Positions 39,908 through 48,700 of a stretch of DNA of 64,000 nucleotides are shown piece after piece. The first letter of the stretch is position 1, and each line of letters starts with the position of its first letter. The notes below the pieces were generated by a model that did not search any database, had not been told where the DNA came from, and saw only the letters and a list, made by a program, of their open reading frames with translations. Made by a program: the position numbers and the translations under genes. Origin of the DNA: Terriglobia bacterium (lineage in GTDB: Bacteria; Acidobacteriota; Terriglobia; JAJPHL01); NCBI GenBank assembly GCA_021325275.1, contig JAJPHL010000006.1:1-64000 (forward strand), written 5' to 3'.

Positions 39908-40741
39908 TCAAGTTCGGTCGCAAGTTCGGTCGCAGGTTCGATCGGCGGACTCACCAATGATCGTCCAATCGGCGAGAAAATCGCATTCCTTCATTTCGAA
40001 CCAGCGCTCCAGCAAATCGAAGTGCCAGCGCACGCCCAGGTGAGCGATCCGCTCGTAGGGAACGTTGTGGCGGCGCAAGTAGCGCGCAAAATCGTACTCG
40101 ATCTCGTTGAACAGACCTGCCACCCAAGCCGGCACGACGCGATCGCGAGCCGCGCGGTACCCACGTTGCAATGACGTAAGCGGTTTCGCCGGTGGAAGCA
40201 TGCGGCGATCTTCGGCGGCGCAATAGCCACGCAGATCGCGCAGTTTTAGACAAAAGCATCCAGTCCAAATTTTTTCGAACGTCATGGGAATTCCGTACAA
40301 TTTCATGTGATCCCGCATCACACAGCAGTAATTCCCCGGCTGGGCCGCCACGCGCGCGAAAAACGAATCGTTCAACATGTCCTGGCGCGGCTCGTAGTGC
40401 AGGATGTACTCGTAGGGATCGGCGATTTGCGGCAGCGCGTGCATCCATTGGACCATCAAGCCCCAGCCGCGATTGATTCTTCCGAGGTCGTTATCCCAGA
40501 AGTGAAAGCTGCCGCGATATCCCGGGATTCGCTGGAGTGCTTCGAACAGCGCGGGGTCGAGCGCGGCCGCGTTTTCCACGGTGCTGTCCATGGAATACAC
40601 GTCGAACACCGCATACTTCGCGCACACTTGCGCGACTTGCTCAAATCCATTCAAGTATTGGCGAACGCGCCGGTCGTGTGCCGGAAAATCCGGCCGCGTG
40701 GTGACGAGGGCCGTCGATAGAATCAGGGCGGTCTTGTTCAA
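39908..40741 (-). CDS. conserved protein of unknown family, paralogue 1 (polysaccharide region)
   Basis: 277 residues, not recognised. It is a clear paralogue of the gene at 41945-42721: both have ALILS/ASA-VTTRP, RRVRQY/RRVAQY, HFWDNDLGR/HFWDNELGR followed by N and a basic Gly, ILHYEPRQD/ILHGEPRQD and a C-terminal RWH motif. Predicted alpha/beta, with no signal peptide or membrane helix. The C-terminus ADRTCDRTCDRT is encoded by a 12-base tandem repeat. The pair brackets a radical SAM gene, next to an aminotransferase and an ABC exporter, so a role in making or attaching an unusual glycan or peptide is plausible. A glycosyltransferase-like fold is possible but unproven. Confidence 0.75.
   Translation of the reverse strand: MNKTALILSTALVTTRPDFPAHDRRVRQYLNGFEQVAQVCAKYAVFDVYSMDSTVENAAALDPALFEALQRIPGYRGSFHFWDNDLGRINRGWGLMVQWMHALPQIADPYEYILHYEPRQDMLNDSFFARVAAQPGNYCCVMRDHMKLYGIPMTFEKIWTGCFCLKLRDLRGYCAAEDRRMLPPAKPLTSLQRGYRAARDRVVPAWVAGLFNEIEYDFARYLRRHNVPYERIAHLGVRWHFDLLERWFEMKECDFLADWTIIGESADRTCDRTCDRT
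39909..39944. repeat. 12-base tandem repeat, three copies
   Basis: caagttcggtcg occurs at 39909-39920 and 39921-39932, with a variant caggttcgatcg at 39933-39944. It lies at the 3' end of the unknown paralogue, adding in-frame CDRT tetrapeptides before the stop codon. Copy number could vary between strains. Confidence 0.9.
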
Positions 40742-40756
40742 GGGCGCGCCGCTCCC

Positions 40757-41887
40757 TCAGACGAAATAATCTTGCGGGCCGCCCGGCGTTTGGCGCGGCG
40801 GCACGGCGGCAGTGCCCGCTTCCAGTTGCAACAGATATTCGTTTTGGCGATGATAGGCGCACTGCCGCGAGCACGGGTGTTCGTCGAGCGCGCGGCGCTC
40901 GGCCGACTCCACGACGTCGCGCAAACTTTGCTCCAGGATGCTGCCCACGCGGCGTTCCGCTTCGCCGCGATACGGCGTGCAGGTGTAGCATCCGTGCGTG
41001 GAAATCACCAGACGCAACAACGACGTGCGGCAAAAGCGCGGCGCGACCGCCAAACTGGGAGCCTCACCGCCATCGAGTAAGCGCGGGATTTGCGGATTCA
41101 GTTGCACGCGCTCGCCCCAGCGTGCGATGGCGCGATCCAACTGCGCGCGGATCATCCTGGCGTGCCGGCGCAACCATTCGGAATCCACGCCGTAGCCCGG
41201 CGAATATTTCGGCTTGTACTCGATGAAGCGCGCGTGGCGCGAGAGAAACGCGTCGGCTGCTTCGTCGATTTCCTCGACGTTGGGCGCATCCAGAATGAAC
41301 GAGACGCCGAGATCGGGAACCAGCGCCGAGAGCAGCTCCACGTTGCGCAGCACCGTTTCGAAGTCGTGCTGCGAAGCGGGATATCCGTGCATCTTCTGAT
41401 GCGTGGCAGGCCTGGCGGCGTCCGCCGACACGCGGATGAACGACGCGCCGCGCAACGGTTCCAGATACGATTCCTTCACGCACGTTCCATTCGTGTAGAT
41501 TCCGTAACGAATGCCGCTGGCGTTGAGTTTGACCAGAAGATGGCGGAACTTGGAGTGCAAGAACGGCTCGCCGCGATCGCCGGCGATCACCAGCGACAGC
41601 ACGCCCAACTCTTTCATTTCGTCGACCAGCGTCTCCAAGCGGCTCCAGGGAATTTCGGCGGCCTTGAGCTGGCGATAATATCCGTCGCAAAACGGGCAGG
41701 CGTGATTGCAGATGTCGGTGTTGACGTCCAGGTAGACGGTGGAAATGGCGTCGCTCAGGCGGCGGTCCAAAACCGCTTGCACGCGACTCGGAAAATACTC
41801 GAGTTTTCTGACGAAATCAAACCTGTCGAGAGAGCCGGCCGCGGAAGCCGCGATCGGCACAGACAGGCCCTGATCGAGCGAAGCCAT
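40757..41887 (-). CDS. radical SAM protein with C-terminal SPASM-like cysteines
   Basis: 376 residues. The cluster cysteines are C60, C64 and C67 (DICNHACPFCDGY, CX3CX2C), followed by LVIAGDRGEPFLHSKF, a variant of the GGEP SAM-binding motif, and IRYGIYTNGT. C-terminal cysteines (STHGCYTCTPYRG, HPCSRQCAYHRQNEYL) look like auxiliary-cluster ligands. It is sandwiched between two copies of an unrecognised protein family (39908-40741 and 41945-42721) on the same strand, with gaps of 15 and 57 bases. The substrate is unknown; it could be a peptide or a nucleotide sugar. Confidence 0.87.
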   Translation of the reverse strand: MASLDQGLSVPIAASAAGSLDRFDFVRKLEYFPSRVQAVLDRRLSDAISTVYLDVNTDICNHACPFCDGYYRQLKAAEIPWSRLETLVDEMKELGVLSLVIAGDRGEPFLHSKFRHLLVKLNASGIRYGIYTNGTCVKESYLEPLRGASFIRVSADAARPATHQKMHGYPASQHDFETVLRNVELLSALVPDLGVSFILDAPNVEEIDEAADAFLSRHARFIEYKPKYSPGYGVDSEWLRRHARMIRAQLDRAIARWGERVQLNPQIPRLLDGGEAPSLAVAPRFCRTSLLRLVISTHGCYTCTPYRGEAERRVGSILEQSLRDVVESAERRALDEHPCSRQCAYHRQNEYLLQLEAGTAAVPPRQTPGGPQDYFV

Positions 41888-41944
41888 CCCCTCATTGTAG
41901 CAGAGGCGCTGAGAGCTGCAGGCGTCGTGGTCTGTCCTGTTTCG

Positions 41945-42721
41945 TTACGGCCAGCGATCGCAATCGATCATGTCGTGCCACTTTCCGGTGACTTCTTCGT
42001 GCCAGCGCGTGCCCAAATTCGCGACGCGCGTCATCGGTACATGATGCAGCCGGATGAATCGTACGAAATCCGCTTCGATGCATTCGTCGAGGCCTTGCCA
42101 CCAGCCCGGCAGGAGACGAGAACGCAAATACCGGTAGCGATTCCACCACCACGGCTGCGGCGTGGCGCGCGGAGGAACGCGGCGATCCGCCGAACTGCAA
42201 TAATTCCACAAGTCTTGCGTTCGGATCGCGAACTGGCCGATCCACACGCGCGGCAAGCGCCACGTGATACCGCCGAGCACTCGCAGATCGCGATAGAGGC
42301 ACCAGTAATTTCCCGGCGAGTGCGAGACGCGCTCGAAGAAAGAGTGATCGACGATGTCCTGGCGCGGCTCGCCGTGAAGGATGAATTCGTAGCGGCCCAG
42401 AAGTTCGGGCAGCGTCCGTTGCCACTGCACGATGTATCCCGATCCCTTGTTGAGGCGGCCGAGTTCGTTGTCCCAGAAATGGACTTTCGTCAAGGTGGGC
42501 ACTTGGTCCATGGCCGCGACCACTCGGCGGTCGATCAACGCCGGATCCTCTACCGTATTGTCCATCGAGAAAACGTCGTAGCAGGAAAAACGCCGCACGA
42601 CTTCGGCGATTTGTTGGAATCCGTGGACATATTGCGCCACTCGCCGCTCGCGATCGGGATGCTCCGGCCGCGTGGTTACAAACGCCGACGCGAGGATCAG
42701 TGCGATGCGCAGAGCTACCAA
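41945..42721 (-). CDS. conserved protein of unknown family, paralogue 2 (polysaccharide region)
   Basis: About 255-258 residues, the second copy of the family described at 39908-40741. It shares VTTRP, RRVAQYVHGFQQIAEV, FSMDNTVEDPAL, HFWDNELGRLNKGSG, FILHGEPRQDI and the PGNYW block, but lacks the CDRT tail. The start is unusual: no ATG or GTG sits at the paralogue-matched position. CTG 42712 aligns with the other protein's start and has AAAGG 9 bases upstream, while TTG 42721 is the nearest conventional codon. Either start sits at the stop of the aminotransferase gene (42717-42715), implying coupled translation. Confidence 0.72.
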   Translation of the reverse strand: MVALRIALILASAFVTTRPEHPDRERRVAQYVHGFQQIAEVVRRFSCYDVFSMDNTVEDPALIDRRVVAAMDQVPTLTKVHFWDNELGRLNKGSGYIVQWQRTLPELLGRYEFILHGEPRQDIVDHSFFERVSHSPGNYWCLYRDLRVLGGITWRLPRVWIGQFAIRTQDLWNYCSSADRRVPPRATPQPWWWNRYRYLRSRLLPGWWQGLDECIEADFVRFIRLHHVPMTRVANLGTRWHEEVTGKWHDMIDCDRWP

Positions 42722-43827
42722 CCTTTCTTGATGCTGTCCACGATGTAGCGGCGGTCTTCCTGGTCCACCCACCATCCCACCGGGATGCAAATCATCGTTT
42801 GCACCAGGCGTTCGAGCCGTGGCAGCGGCCGGCGATACTCGGCCACTGTCGAGTGGCGATCGTTCCGCTCATGCACGCGCGACGTGGCGATGCCGCGATC
42901 CTTCATCGCGGCCATGAAAGCGGCCCGATTTTCCACTTTAAGCGTATAGAGCCAGTAGGCGCTGGAGCGATCGCTCTTCACCGGCAACAGTGTGACGCCA
43001 GGCGCGCCGCTGAGTTCGTGCTGATAAAACGCGGCATTGTCGCGATGGCGCGCGATAGTGGCGTCGACGTACTTGAGTTGCTCCAGGCCGATGGTCGCGG
43101 CGAGGTCGTTCATGTGAAATTTCCAGCCCCATTCCACCACGTCGTCCTCGCAGCGGAAATCGGCGCGTCGCGGCTCGCGATCGATGCCGTACCAGCGCAG
43201 CAAGCGTCCGCGCTCGCAGTCGGCCGCCTGGCGCGCGATCACCAGTCCGCCGTCGACCGTGGTCATATGCTTGATCGCTTGAAAGCTGAACACGCCGAAA
43301 TCGGACTGCGTGCCGACATGCGCGCCTTGATACGTGGATCCGAAAGCGTGTGCGGAATCCTCGATGATTTTCAGTCCATGACGCCGCGCGATGTCCCAAA
43401 TTTCCTGCAAATCGGCGGGCGTTCCACCCCAATGCACCACCATGATCGCCTTGGTACGCGGCGTGATCAACGCTTCGATACTCGCGGGGTCGATGTTGGC
43501 GCTGTCTTCGTCGACGTCGGCCCACACGGGAATCGCGCCTTGCGCGAGAATCGGCCAGTTGGTGGCAGTGCAGGTGAGCGGCGTAGTGATGACCTCATCG
43601 CCCGCGCCGACGCCCGCGAGTCGCAGCGCTAACTGCAAGCCGGACGTAGCGGAGTTCACGGTGAGTACGTGGGGAGCGTTCAGTCGCGCGGAGAGCGCCT
43701 TCTCGAAGTCCTCGACGCGCGGTCCTTGGCCGACGTACCCGCTCAGGAGCGTGGCTTTGACCGGCTCCATGACCGATTCCGGCATGAAAACTTTGAAAAG
43801 AGGAATCTGTTTCATGAGCTGAGCCAC
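42715..43827 (-). CDS. DegT/DnrJ/EryC1-type sugar aminotransferase
   Basis: 370 residues, PLP-dependent, fold type I. The PLP lysine is in SFQAIKHMTTVDGGLVI (about residue 186). EVITTPLTCTATNWPILAQG, VWADVDEDSANIDP and EDSAHAFGSTYQG are the usual family blocks, and the C-terminus has VHERNDRHS. These enzymes aminate nucleotide-linked keto sugars to make amino sugars for surface glycans. GTG 43827 or ATG 43815 could start it. It is first in a four-gene minus-strand unit with the two unknown paralogues and the radical SAM gene. Confidence 0.93.
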   Translation of the reverse strand: MAQLMKQIPLFKVFMPESVMEPVKATLLSGYVGQGPRVEDFEKALSARLNAPHVLTVNSATSGLQLALRLAGVGAGDEVITTPLTCTATNWPILAQGAIPVWADVDEDSANIDPASIEALITPRTKAIMVVHWGGTPADLQEIWDIARRHGLKIIEDSAHAFGSTYQGAHVGTQSDFGVFSFQAIKHMTTVDGGLVIARQAADCERGRLLRWYGIDREPRRADFRCEDDVVEWGWKFHMNDLAATIGLEQLKYVDATIARHRDNAAFYQHELSGAPGVTLLPVKSDRSSAYWLYTLKVENRAAFMAAMKDRGIATSRVHERNDRHSTVAEYRRPLPRLERLVQTMICIPVGWWVDQEDRRYIVDSIKKGW

Positions 43828-43898
43828 GTGAGCGGAAATCCCTGCGTTTGTTTGGTCATTGTATCATGAAGAATTGCCGCTCTCCGGCGACCTAAGCC

Positions 43899-44762
43899 AT
43901 GCAGTCGATCACCGTAACGTTGCTGGGAGGACTGGGCAATCAGATGTTTCAATACGCGCTGGGCCGCGCGCACTCGCTACGCACGGGTCTTCCGTTGGTC
44001 CTCGATCGTTCGCGCCTGGAAATGACCATGCTGCTCGAGCCGCAGCGCGAATACGAACTCGATTGCTTTCGTTTGTCGGGCCGCGAGCGCTTTTGGCCGA
44101 CTTGGCTTAACGACTTCACAAAGCGCTTTTCAGAATGGCGCATTGAAATGGGCGCGGACCCAGAGCCGTTCATCGCGGAGCGAACGCTCGGGTTCGATCC
44201 CGCGGTACTGGAAATGCGCGGCCCGTGCCGCCTACAAGGATTTTGGCAGAGCGAGCGTTATTTCGAATCGATCGCGCCACAGTTGCGCGAGGATTTTACG
44301 TTTCGCCGGCGTCCGGGGCGTCGCGCGGCCGCGTACCTCGATCGAATCCGGCAGGCGAATTCGGTGGCCGTGAATTTTCGCCGCAAAGATTTTGTGGAAA
44401 GTTCCTGGCACGGTGTTTGTTCGAGTGAATATTACGAGGCGGCGCTGCAATTGGTCGTCGAGCGCCTGGGACGCAACATTGAGTTGTTCATCGTGTCGGA
44501 TGAAATCGAGTGGTGCCGCGAGAATGTCAAGTTTCCGTTTCCCACAACGTTCGTGGATCTTGAGCGTCAAGAGCCCGACTATGAATTAATGCGCCTCATG
44601 AGCGAATGCCGCGCGCTGATCGGCGCCAACAGTACGTTCAGTTGGTGGAGCGGCTGGATGAATCCGCGCGCCGGCAAGATTGTGATTGCGCCGCGCCAAT
44701 GGTTCGCGAAACCGGAGGCCGTTTCCGATCTCCCGAATTCTCCATGGCTGACTGCGATTTAA
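43899..44762 (+). CDS. family 11 glycosyltransferase (alpha-1,2-fucosyltransferase-like)
   Basis: 287 residues. VTLLGGLGNQMFQYALGRAHSL at the N-terminus and ALIGANSTFSWWSGWMNP near the C-terminus are the two hallmark GT11 motifs. The HxRRxD loop appears as AVNFRRKDFVESSW, with Asn in place of the usual His. It should transfer fucose or another deoxysugar from a GDP-sugar to a galactose-type acceptor. Divergent from the aminotransferase; followed after 4 bases by a GT2 gene. Confidence 0.9.
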   Translation: MQSITVTLLGGLGNQMFQYALGRAHSLRTGLPLVLDRSRLEMTMLLEPQREYELDCFRLSGRERFWPTWLNDFTKRFSEWRIEMGADPEPFIAERTLGFDPAVLEMRGPCRLQGFWQSERYFESIAPQLREDFTFRRRPGRRAAAYLDRIRQANSVAVNFRRKDFVESSWHGVCSSEYYEAALQLVVERLGRNIELFIVSDEIEWCRENVKFPFPTTFVDLERQEPDYELMRLMSECRALIGANSTFSWWSGWMNPRAGKIVIAPRQWFAKPEAVSDLPNSPWLTAI

Positions 44763-44766
44763 TCCC

Positions 44767-45687
44767 GTGAAAACGCCGCACATCTCCGTCGTCTTGCCGG
44801 TCTATAACGGCGAAGCGTATTTGGCCGAAGCCGTACGCAGCATTCTCGGCCAGACCTGCACCGACTTCGAATTGCTGATCGTCGACGACGGATCGACCGA
44901 CGGCTCGGCAGCCGTGGCGGAATCATTCGGCGATCTGCGCGTGCGTGTGATCCGATTGTCGCCAAACGGCGGCATCATCGCCGCGTTGAAGGCGGGCTTC
45001 GCGGAAGCCCGTGGAGTGTACATCGCCCGCATGGATGCGGACGATCTATCGCTGCCCGAGCGGCTCGCCCGGCAAGCCGCGTTTCTCGACACGCATCCAA
45101 GCGTCGGAATCTGCGGAACCTGGATCGAGGAATTCGGCGCGCGGCAGAGTGTGGTTTCCTTGGCGTGTGAACCGGAAGAGATTCGCGTGCGCTTGCTGTT
45201 CGGATGGGCGATGGCGCATCCTACGCTGATGATGTCCCGCCGTTTTCTGGAGAAGCACGGGTTAGCGTATCGCGAAGGATTTCACCACGTCGAGGACATG
45301 GACCTTTTGATGCGCGCCTCGGACTTGGGATCGCTGGCGAACCTTCCCGAAGTGCTGTTGCGGTATCGCACGCACGAGAAGCAAATTACCGCGCGGCACC
45401 AAGCAGAAATGGGCGCCAACACGAAAAAGCTGTTAACCCGCCAATTGCGCCTCTTGGTTCCCAGCGCGACGCTCGCTGAGGAGTCGCTGCACCTCCGGCT
45501 GATCTCCGGGCTGACGGCGGGATCCATCGCGTGGCGGGATTTGCCGCGCCTGGGACTCTGGCTGCTGCGGCTGCGCGCCGCCAATCGCAAGACGAAACGA
45601 TACGATCGCGCCGTGTTCGAGAGGGAATTGCGGTTGAAGTGGCGTTGGATTCTCGGCCAGGCCCGCCATCGCTTACGACGACGGTAG
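44767..45687 (+). CDS. family 2 glycosyltransferase
   Basis: 306 residues with the GT-A fold: ISVVLPVYNGEAYLAEAVRSI, FELLIVDDGSTDGSAAV, the metal-binding YIARMDADDLSLPERL and HHVEDMDLLMRASDLG as the catalytic-base region. The C-terminal 60 residues are Arg/Leu-rich. It begins 4 bases after the GT11 gene, and its last 15 bases overlap the convergent WecA-like gene. Confidence 0.92.
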   Translation: MKTPHISVVLPVYNGEAYLAEAVRSILGQTCTDFELLIVDDGSTDGSAAVAESFGDLRVRVIRLSPNGGIIAALKAGFAEARGVYIARMDADDLSLPERLARQAAFLDTHPSVGICGTWIEEFGARQSVVSLACEPEEIRVRLLFGWAMAHPTLMMSRRFLEKHGLAYREGFHHVEDMDLLMRASDLGSLANLPEVLLRYRTHEKQITARHQAEMGANTKKLLTRQLRLLVPSATLAEESLHLRLISGLTAGSIAWRDLPRLGLWLLRLRAANRKTKRYDRAVFERELRLKWRWILGQARHRLRRR

Positions 45688-47190
45688 CGTGACCGGCGCG
45701 GGCGCCGTCCGCGGCGAGCCCGCCGAATCGAGAATGCGATCAATCACCGAGGGCAGCGCGGAACTCAGCGTGTCGACCAGCACGAACAAGATATAAGGCG
45801 TGGTTCCAGCGGCCACCGGCCGCGAAAATGTTACGGCGCTCACGCCGTCCGTGCCGCTGCCGATGGGAATCTCCACGCGCCAGCAGCGCGTTTCGGTGTC
45901 GGGCGTCTCTTGGCCGCACGGGAAGGTTTGACGCCGCAAGAATCCCGCCGGCAACGCGACGGCGCGCCCCGCGAGATCGACGGTGACTTCGTGGAATCCC
46001 AGTTCTCCGCCGAGCTCCCGCAGCGTATCGATCAAATCGTTCCAGTCCGCAACCTTATTCAACACCGTCGGCAAGTTGCGCAAGCGCACGTGCACGTTGA
46101 TGGCTTGCCGCTCTTGGAACAGGCCGCGCCGCAACGTGTTGCCCACTTCGCCGAATTCGTGATAGCCGAGTTGCTGGATTCCCAGCCATCCCGCGGCGAC
46201 CAGCACCAGCAGCACCATGCCGACGTTGCGCGTTTGCCAGGTGGCCAGCAGCAGCGACGCGATGCCCAGCAGCGCGCAGACGCCGTACAGCACCGCCACG
46301 GCAGTCTTCGTGTTCATGCCGCGCGTCAGCAGGCGGTGATGAATGTGCTCGCTGTCGGCGCTGAAAATCGGCTGGCCGCGCACGAAGCGGCGGAAAACGG
46401 AGATGCCCACCTCCGCAATCGGCAATCCCAAAGCGAAGAGAGGCGCGACGACCGCAACTAACGTCGATGCTTTCGACGACCACAGGATGGAAAACGTCGC
46501 CAAGAGCGATCCCAGGAACAGGCTGCCGGAATCTCCCAGGAACACCGTGGCCGGGTTGAAGTTGAATCGCAGAAACGCCAGCGTCGCGCCGGACAGCGTG
46601 ATCGTGAGGATGGCGAGCATCGTGTTGCCGTTGAGCGTGGCCACTACGAACATAGTTGTCGCGGCGAAGAACGCCACGCCGGAGGCGAGGCCGTCTAAGC
46701 CATCCACCAAGTTCAAAGCGTTGGTGATTCCCACCACCCACAGGATCGTGACGGGCAATGCGAACGGTCCCAACGAAAGTCCGGCGGTGCCTGGAATTCC
46801 GATGTGGTTCACGCTGAAGCCCATCGACCACAGCCAGTAGCCGGAGGCGGCTTGCACGGCAATTTTCAAATAGGGCGATGCGCCTTTAATGTCGTCCCAA
46901 ATGCCGACGCCGAGCACAAGCAAACTGGGCAGCATCGCACGATATAGTTCCGAAGACTCACGGCTAAAGCCGGTTGCGAGCGAGGAGTGAATCACCGACA
47001 ACAAGCCGAGGCTGCCGAAAAATGCGATGGAAATGGGAACTCCGCCGAGGCGCGGAATCGGTGCGGCATGCAGCTTGCGTTTCTGATCTGGATGATCCAC
47101 CCAACCCATGCGGTGAAACATCTGGCGCGCAAGCGGTGTCAGAAGCAGCGTGATGCCCGCAGACGTCGCAAACAGCAAGAGATATGTCAT
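45673..47190 (-). CDS. undecaprenyl-phosphate sugar-1-phosphate transferase (WecA/MraY family) with long C-terminal extension
   Basis: 505 residues. The first 330 form an 11-helix WecA/TagO-type enzyme: DHPDQKRKLHAAPIPRLGG (substrate loop), NALNLVDGLDGLASGVAFF (Asp-rich catalytic motif), FLGDSGSLFLGSLLATFSI and DSEHIHHRLLTRGM (the HHR-type loop). It should start glycan assembly by linking a sugar phosphate to undecaprenyl phosphate. The remaining 150 residues are a soluble domain (NVHVRLRNLPTVLNKVADWN, LGFHEVTVDLAG) not found in short WecA enzymes. It resembles the output segment of some EPS-initiation proteins, but its function is unclear. Confidence 0.92.
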   Translation of the reverse strand: MTYLLLFATSAGITLLLTPLARQMFHRMGWVDHPDQKRKLHAAPIPRLGGVPISIAFFGSLGLLSVIHSSLATGFSRESSELYRAMLPSLLVLGVGIWDDIKGASPYLKIAVQAASGYWLWSMGFSVNHIGIPGTAGLSLGPFALPVTILWVVGITNALNLVDGLDGLASGVAFFAATTMFVVATLNGNTMLAILTITLSGATLAFLRFNFNPATVFLGDSGSLFLGSLLATFSILWSSKASTLVAVVAPLFALGLPIAEVGISVFRRFVRGQPIFSADSEHIHHRLLTRGMNTKTAVAVLYGVCALLGIASLLLATWQTRNVGMVLLVLVAAGWLGIQQLGYHEFGEVGNTLRRGLFQERQAINVHVRLRNLPTVLNKVADWNDLIDTLRELGGELGFHEVTVDLAGRAVALPAGFLRRQTFPCGQETPDTETRCWRVEIPIGSGTDGVSAVTFSRPVAAGTTPYILFVLVDTLSSALPSVIDRILDSAGSPRTAPAPVTLPSS

Positions 47191-47215
47191 CGGTCAAGCG
47201 GGGGGCGCACCCCCA

Positions 47216-48700
47216 TTAGAAGCTTTTTGGCGACGGATTGTCAAACGTTACCCTGCATGTGTCACTAGGCTCGACACGCATTCGGGAAAAGACCACAAAC
47301 CTGTGATGGAACGAGGCACAATCGAGCCCATAAGGGTGTCGCGCGAGCGCCTTTTCGCGCAGCGCGGCCCAATCCCATTCGACGGAATCGAGAATCACGA
47401 CGTCGTATTCGTCGAACGGATGCGGATCTTCAATCCAAAAATTCGGTTCGGCAAAATGACGATGTTGGATCACCGTCAGCGGACGGTTTTGGCGAAGAAA
47501 TGCGTACCAGAATTCCGGCACGGCCGCGATGCGCGTTTCGCGTGGGACAACTTGCGCGATCGCGTCCAGGCGATCCGGCGCGCGATCGGTCCAGTTGCGG
47601 CGGAGGTCCCAGAGATACGCCGAGCAGATCGCAAGTTCGGCGACGAGCGCAATGCACGCCGCGACGGTAACGAGCTTGCCAGGGCGCGGCATGGCGGCGA
47701 GGCAAAGCATCGCGTACGGCAGAGCCAGAATCACGCGATCGGATTTCGAGCCGGGAATGAAAAAGGCGAAAAGAAGTATCGGAACGAGAGCCATCGCCGC
47801 GAGCCGCGATACATCCTGGCGGCGGCGCGCGATGAACGCAGCCAAAACACTCAAGTAAATCCAGAACAGCGCCACGCCGCCGAGTGCGAATACGTCGTGA
47901 AACGATCCGCTGGTTATCGCCACGGCGATTTCGCCCGAGTTGAGCGAAGGCGGCGGTGCACCGCCGGTGTGTCTCACCAATTGTTGAAAGGCTTCGATCG
48001 TGCGCTCTCGATAGGCCGCCGCGTAAACCGCCAGAGGCACCAGCAACGCTGCGGCGTTGACGGCCATCCATCGCCGTCCGCCCCATATTGCCAATGCCAA
48101 CGCCAAGGCGATCGCCGCCGGATGTGTGGCCAGCGCGAGGCCGCTCGCGACCGCCGCGGCCAACCACCAAGTGGTCGCGCGCTTCGCATCGCGCTCCGCA
48201 CGCAAGGCAAAATACAAGCCGAGCCCTGCGAACAAAAGTACCAGCGGCTCCATGCGCCCCAGGCGCGCGCGCACGATTGTCGTCGGTTCGAGAATCAGCA
48301 GCGCGCCGCACCAAAGCGTCGCCGCGTCGCCGGCAGTCTCGCGCCGTCGCAACTCCCACATGGCTGCAAGAAACGCGAGACACGCCAGTTCGCTGGCGAT
48401 CACGCTCGACGCCCGCAGGGCGATCGGCGAGAGTCCGAACGCGCGAAAAACGGCCGCCTGGATCAGCGGGAACAGTGGCGGGAAAAGCGCGTAGAAGCGA
48501 TCTTCGCCATTCGGAGAATGCGCGAAGCTCGGCGCACGCCAGCCGTGGCCCTGGCTCAGCGACATCGCGGGGTCGGCCAAATCCGCTTCGTCGGGAACGG
48601 CGGGGAACAGCGGCAATCGATCGAGTCCGATGGCCAACACGCTCGCACGCAAAATCAGCAGCAGCGCCCACGCGAGCAGAATGTGGTTCGGCCGTTTCAT
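47216..48700 (-). CDS. polytopic membrane protein, GT-C (ArnT/PMT-like) glycosyltransferase candidate
   Basis: 494 residues with about ten membrane helices. PLFPAVPDEADLADPAMSLSQGHGW after the first helix contains acidic residues at the position of the catalytic loop of ArnT/PMT-type lipid-linked glycosyltransferases, and FYALFPPLFPLIQAAVFRAFG matches the second loop. The C-terminus is a soluble beta-rich domain of about 110 residues. The likely donor is a polyprenyl-phosphate sugar; the acceptor is unknown. It overlaps the upstream gene by 4 bases (ATGA). Confidence 0.72.
   Translation of the reverse strand: MKRPNHILLAWALLLILRASVLAIGLDRLPLFPAVPDEADLADPAMSLSQGHGWRAPSFAHSPNGEDRFYALFPPLFPLIQAAVFRAFGLSPIALRASSVIASELACLAFLAAMWELRRRETAGDAATLWCGALLILEPTTIVRARLGRMEPLVLLFAGLGLYFALRAERDAKRATTWWLAAAVASGLALATHPAAIALALALAIWGGRRWMAVNAAALLVPLAVYAAAYRERTIEAFQQLVRHTGGAPPPSLNSGEIAVAITSGSFHDVFALGGVALFWIYLSVLAAFIARRRQDVSRLAAMALVPILLFAFFIPGSKSDRVILALPYAMLCLAAMPRPGKLVTVAACIALVAELAICSAYLWDLRRNWTDRAPDRLDAIAQVVPRETRIAAVPEFWYAFLRQNRPLTVIQHRHFAEPNFWIEDPHPFDEYDVVILDSVEWDWAALREKALARHPYGLDCASFHHRFVVFSRMRVEPSDTCRVTFDNPSPKSF

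Noticed and set aside
39909-39944. 12-base tandem repeat as a CRISPR or attachment site
   Set aside because: Units are contiguous with no spacers and lie within a coding end; no integrase is near.
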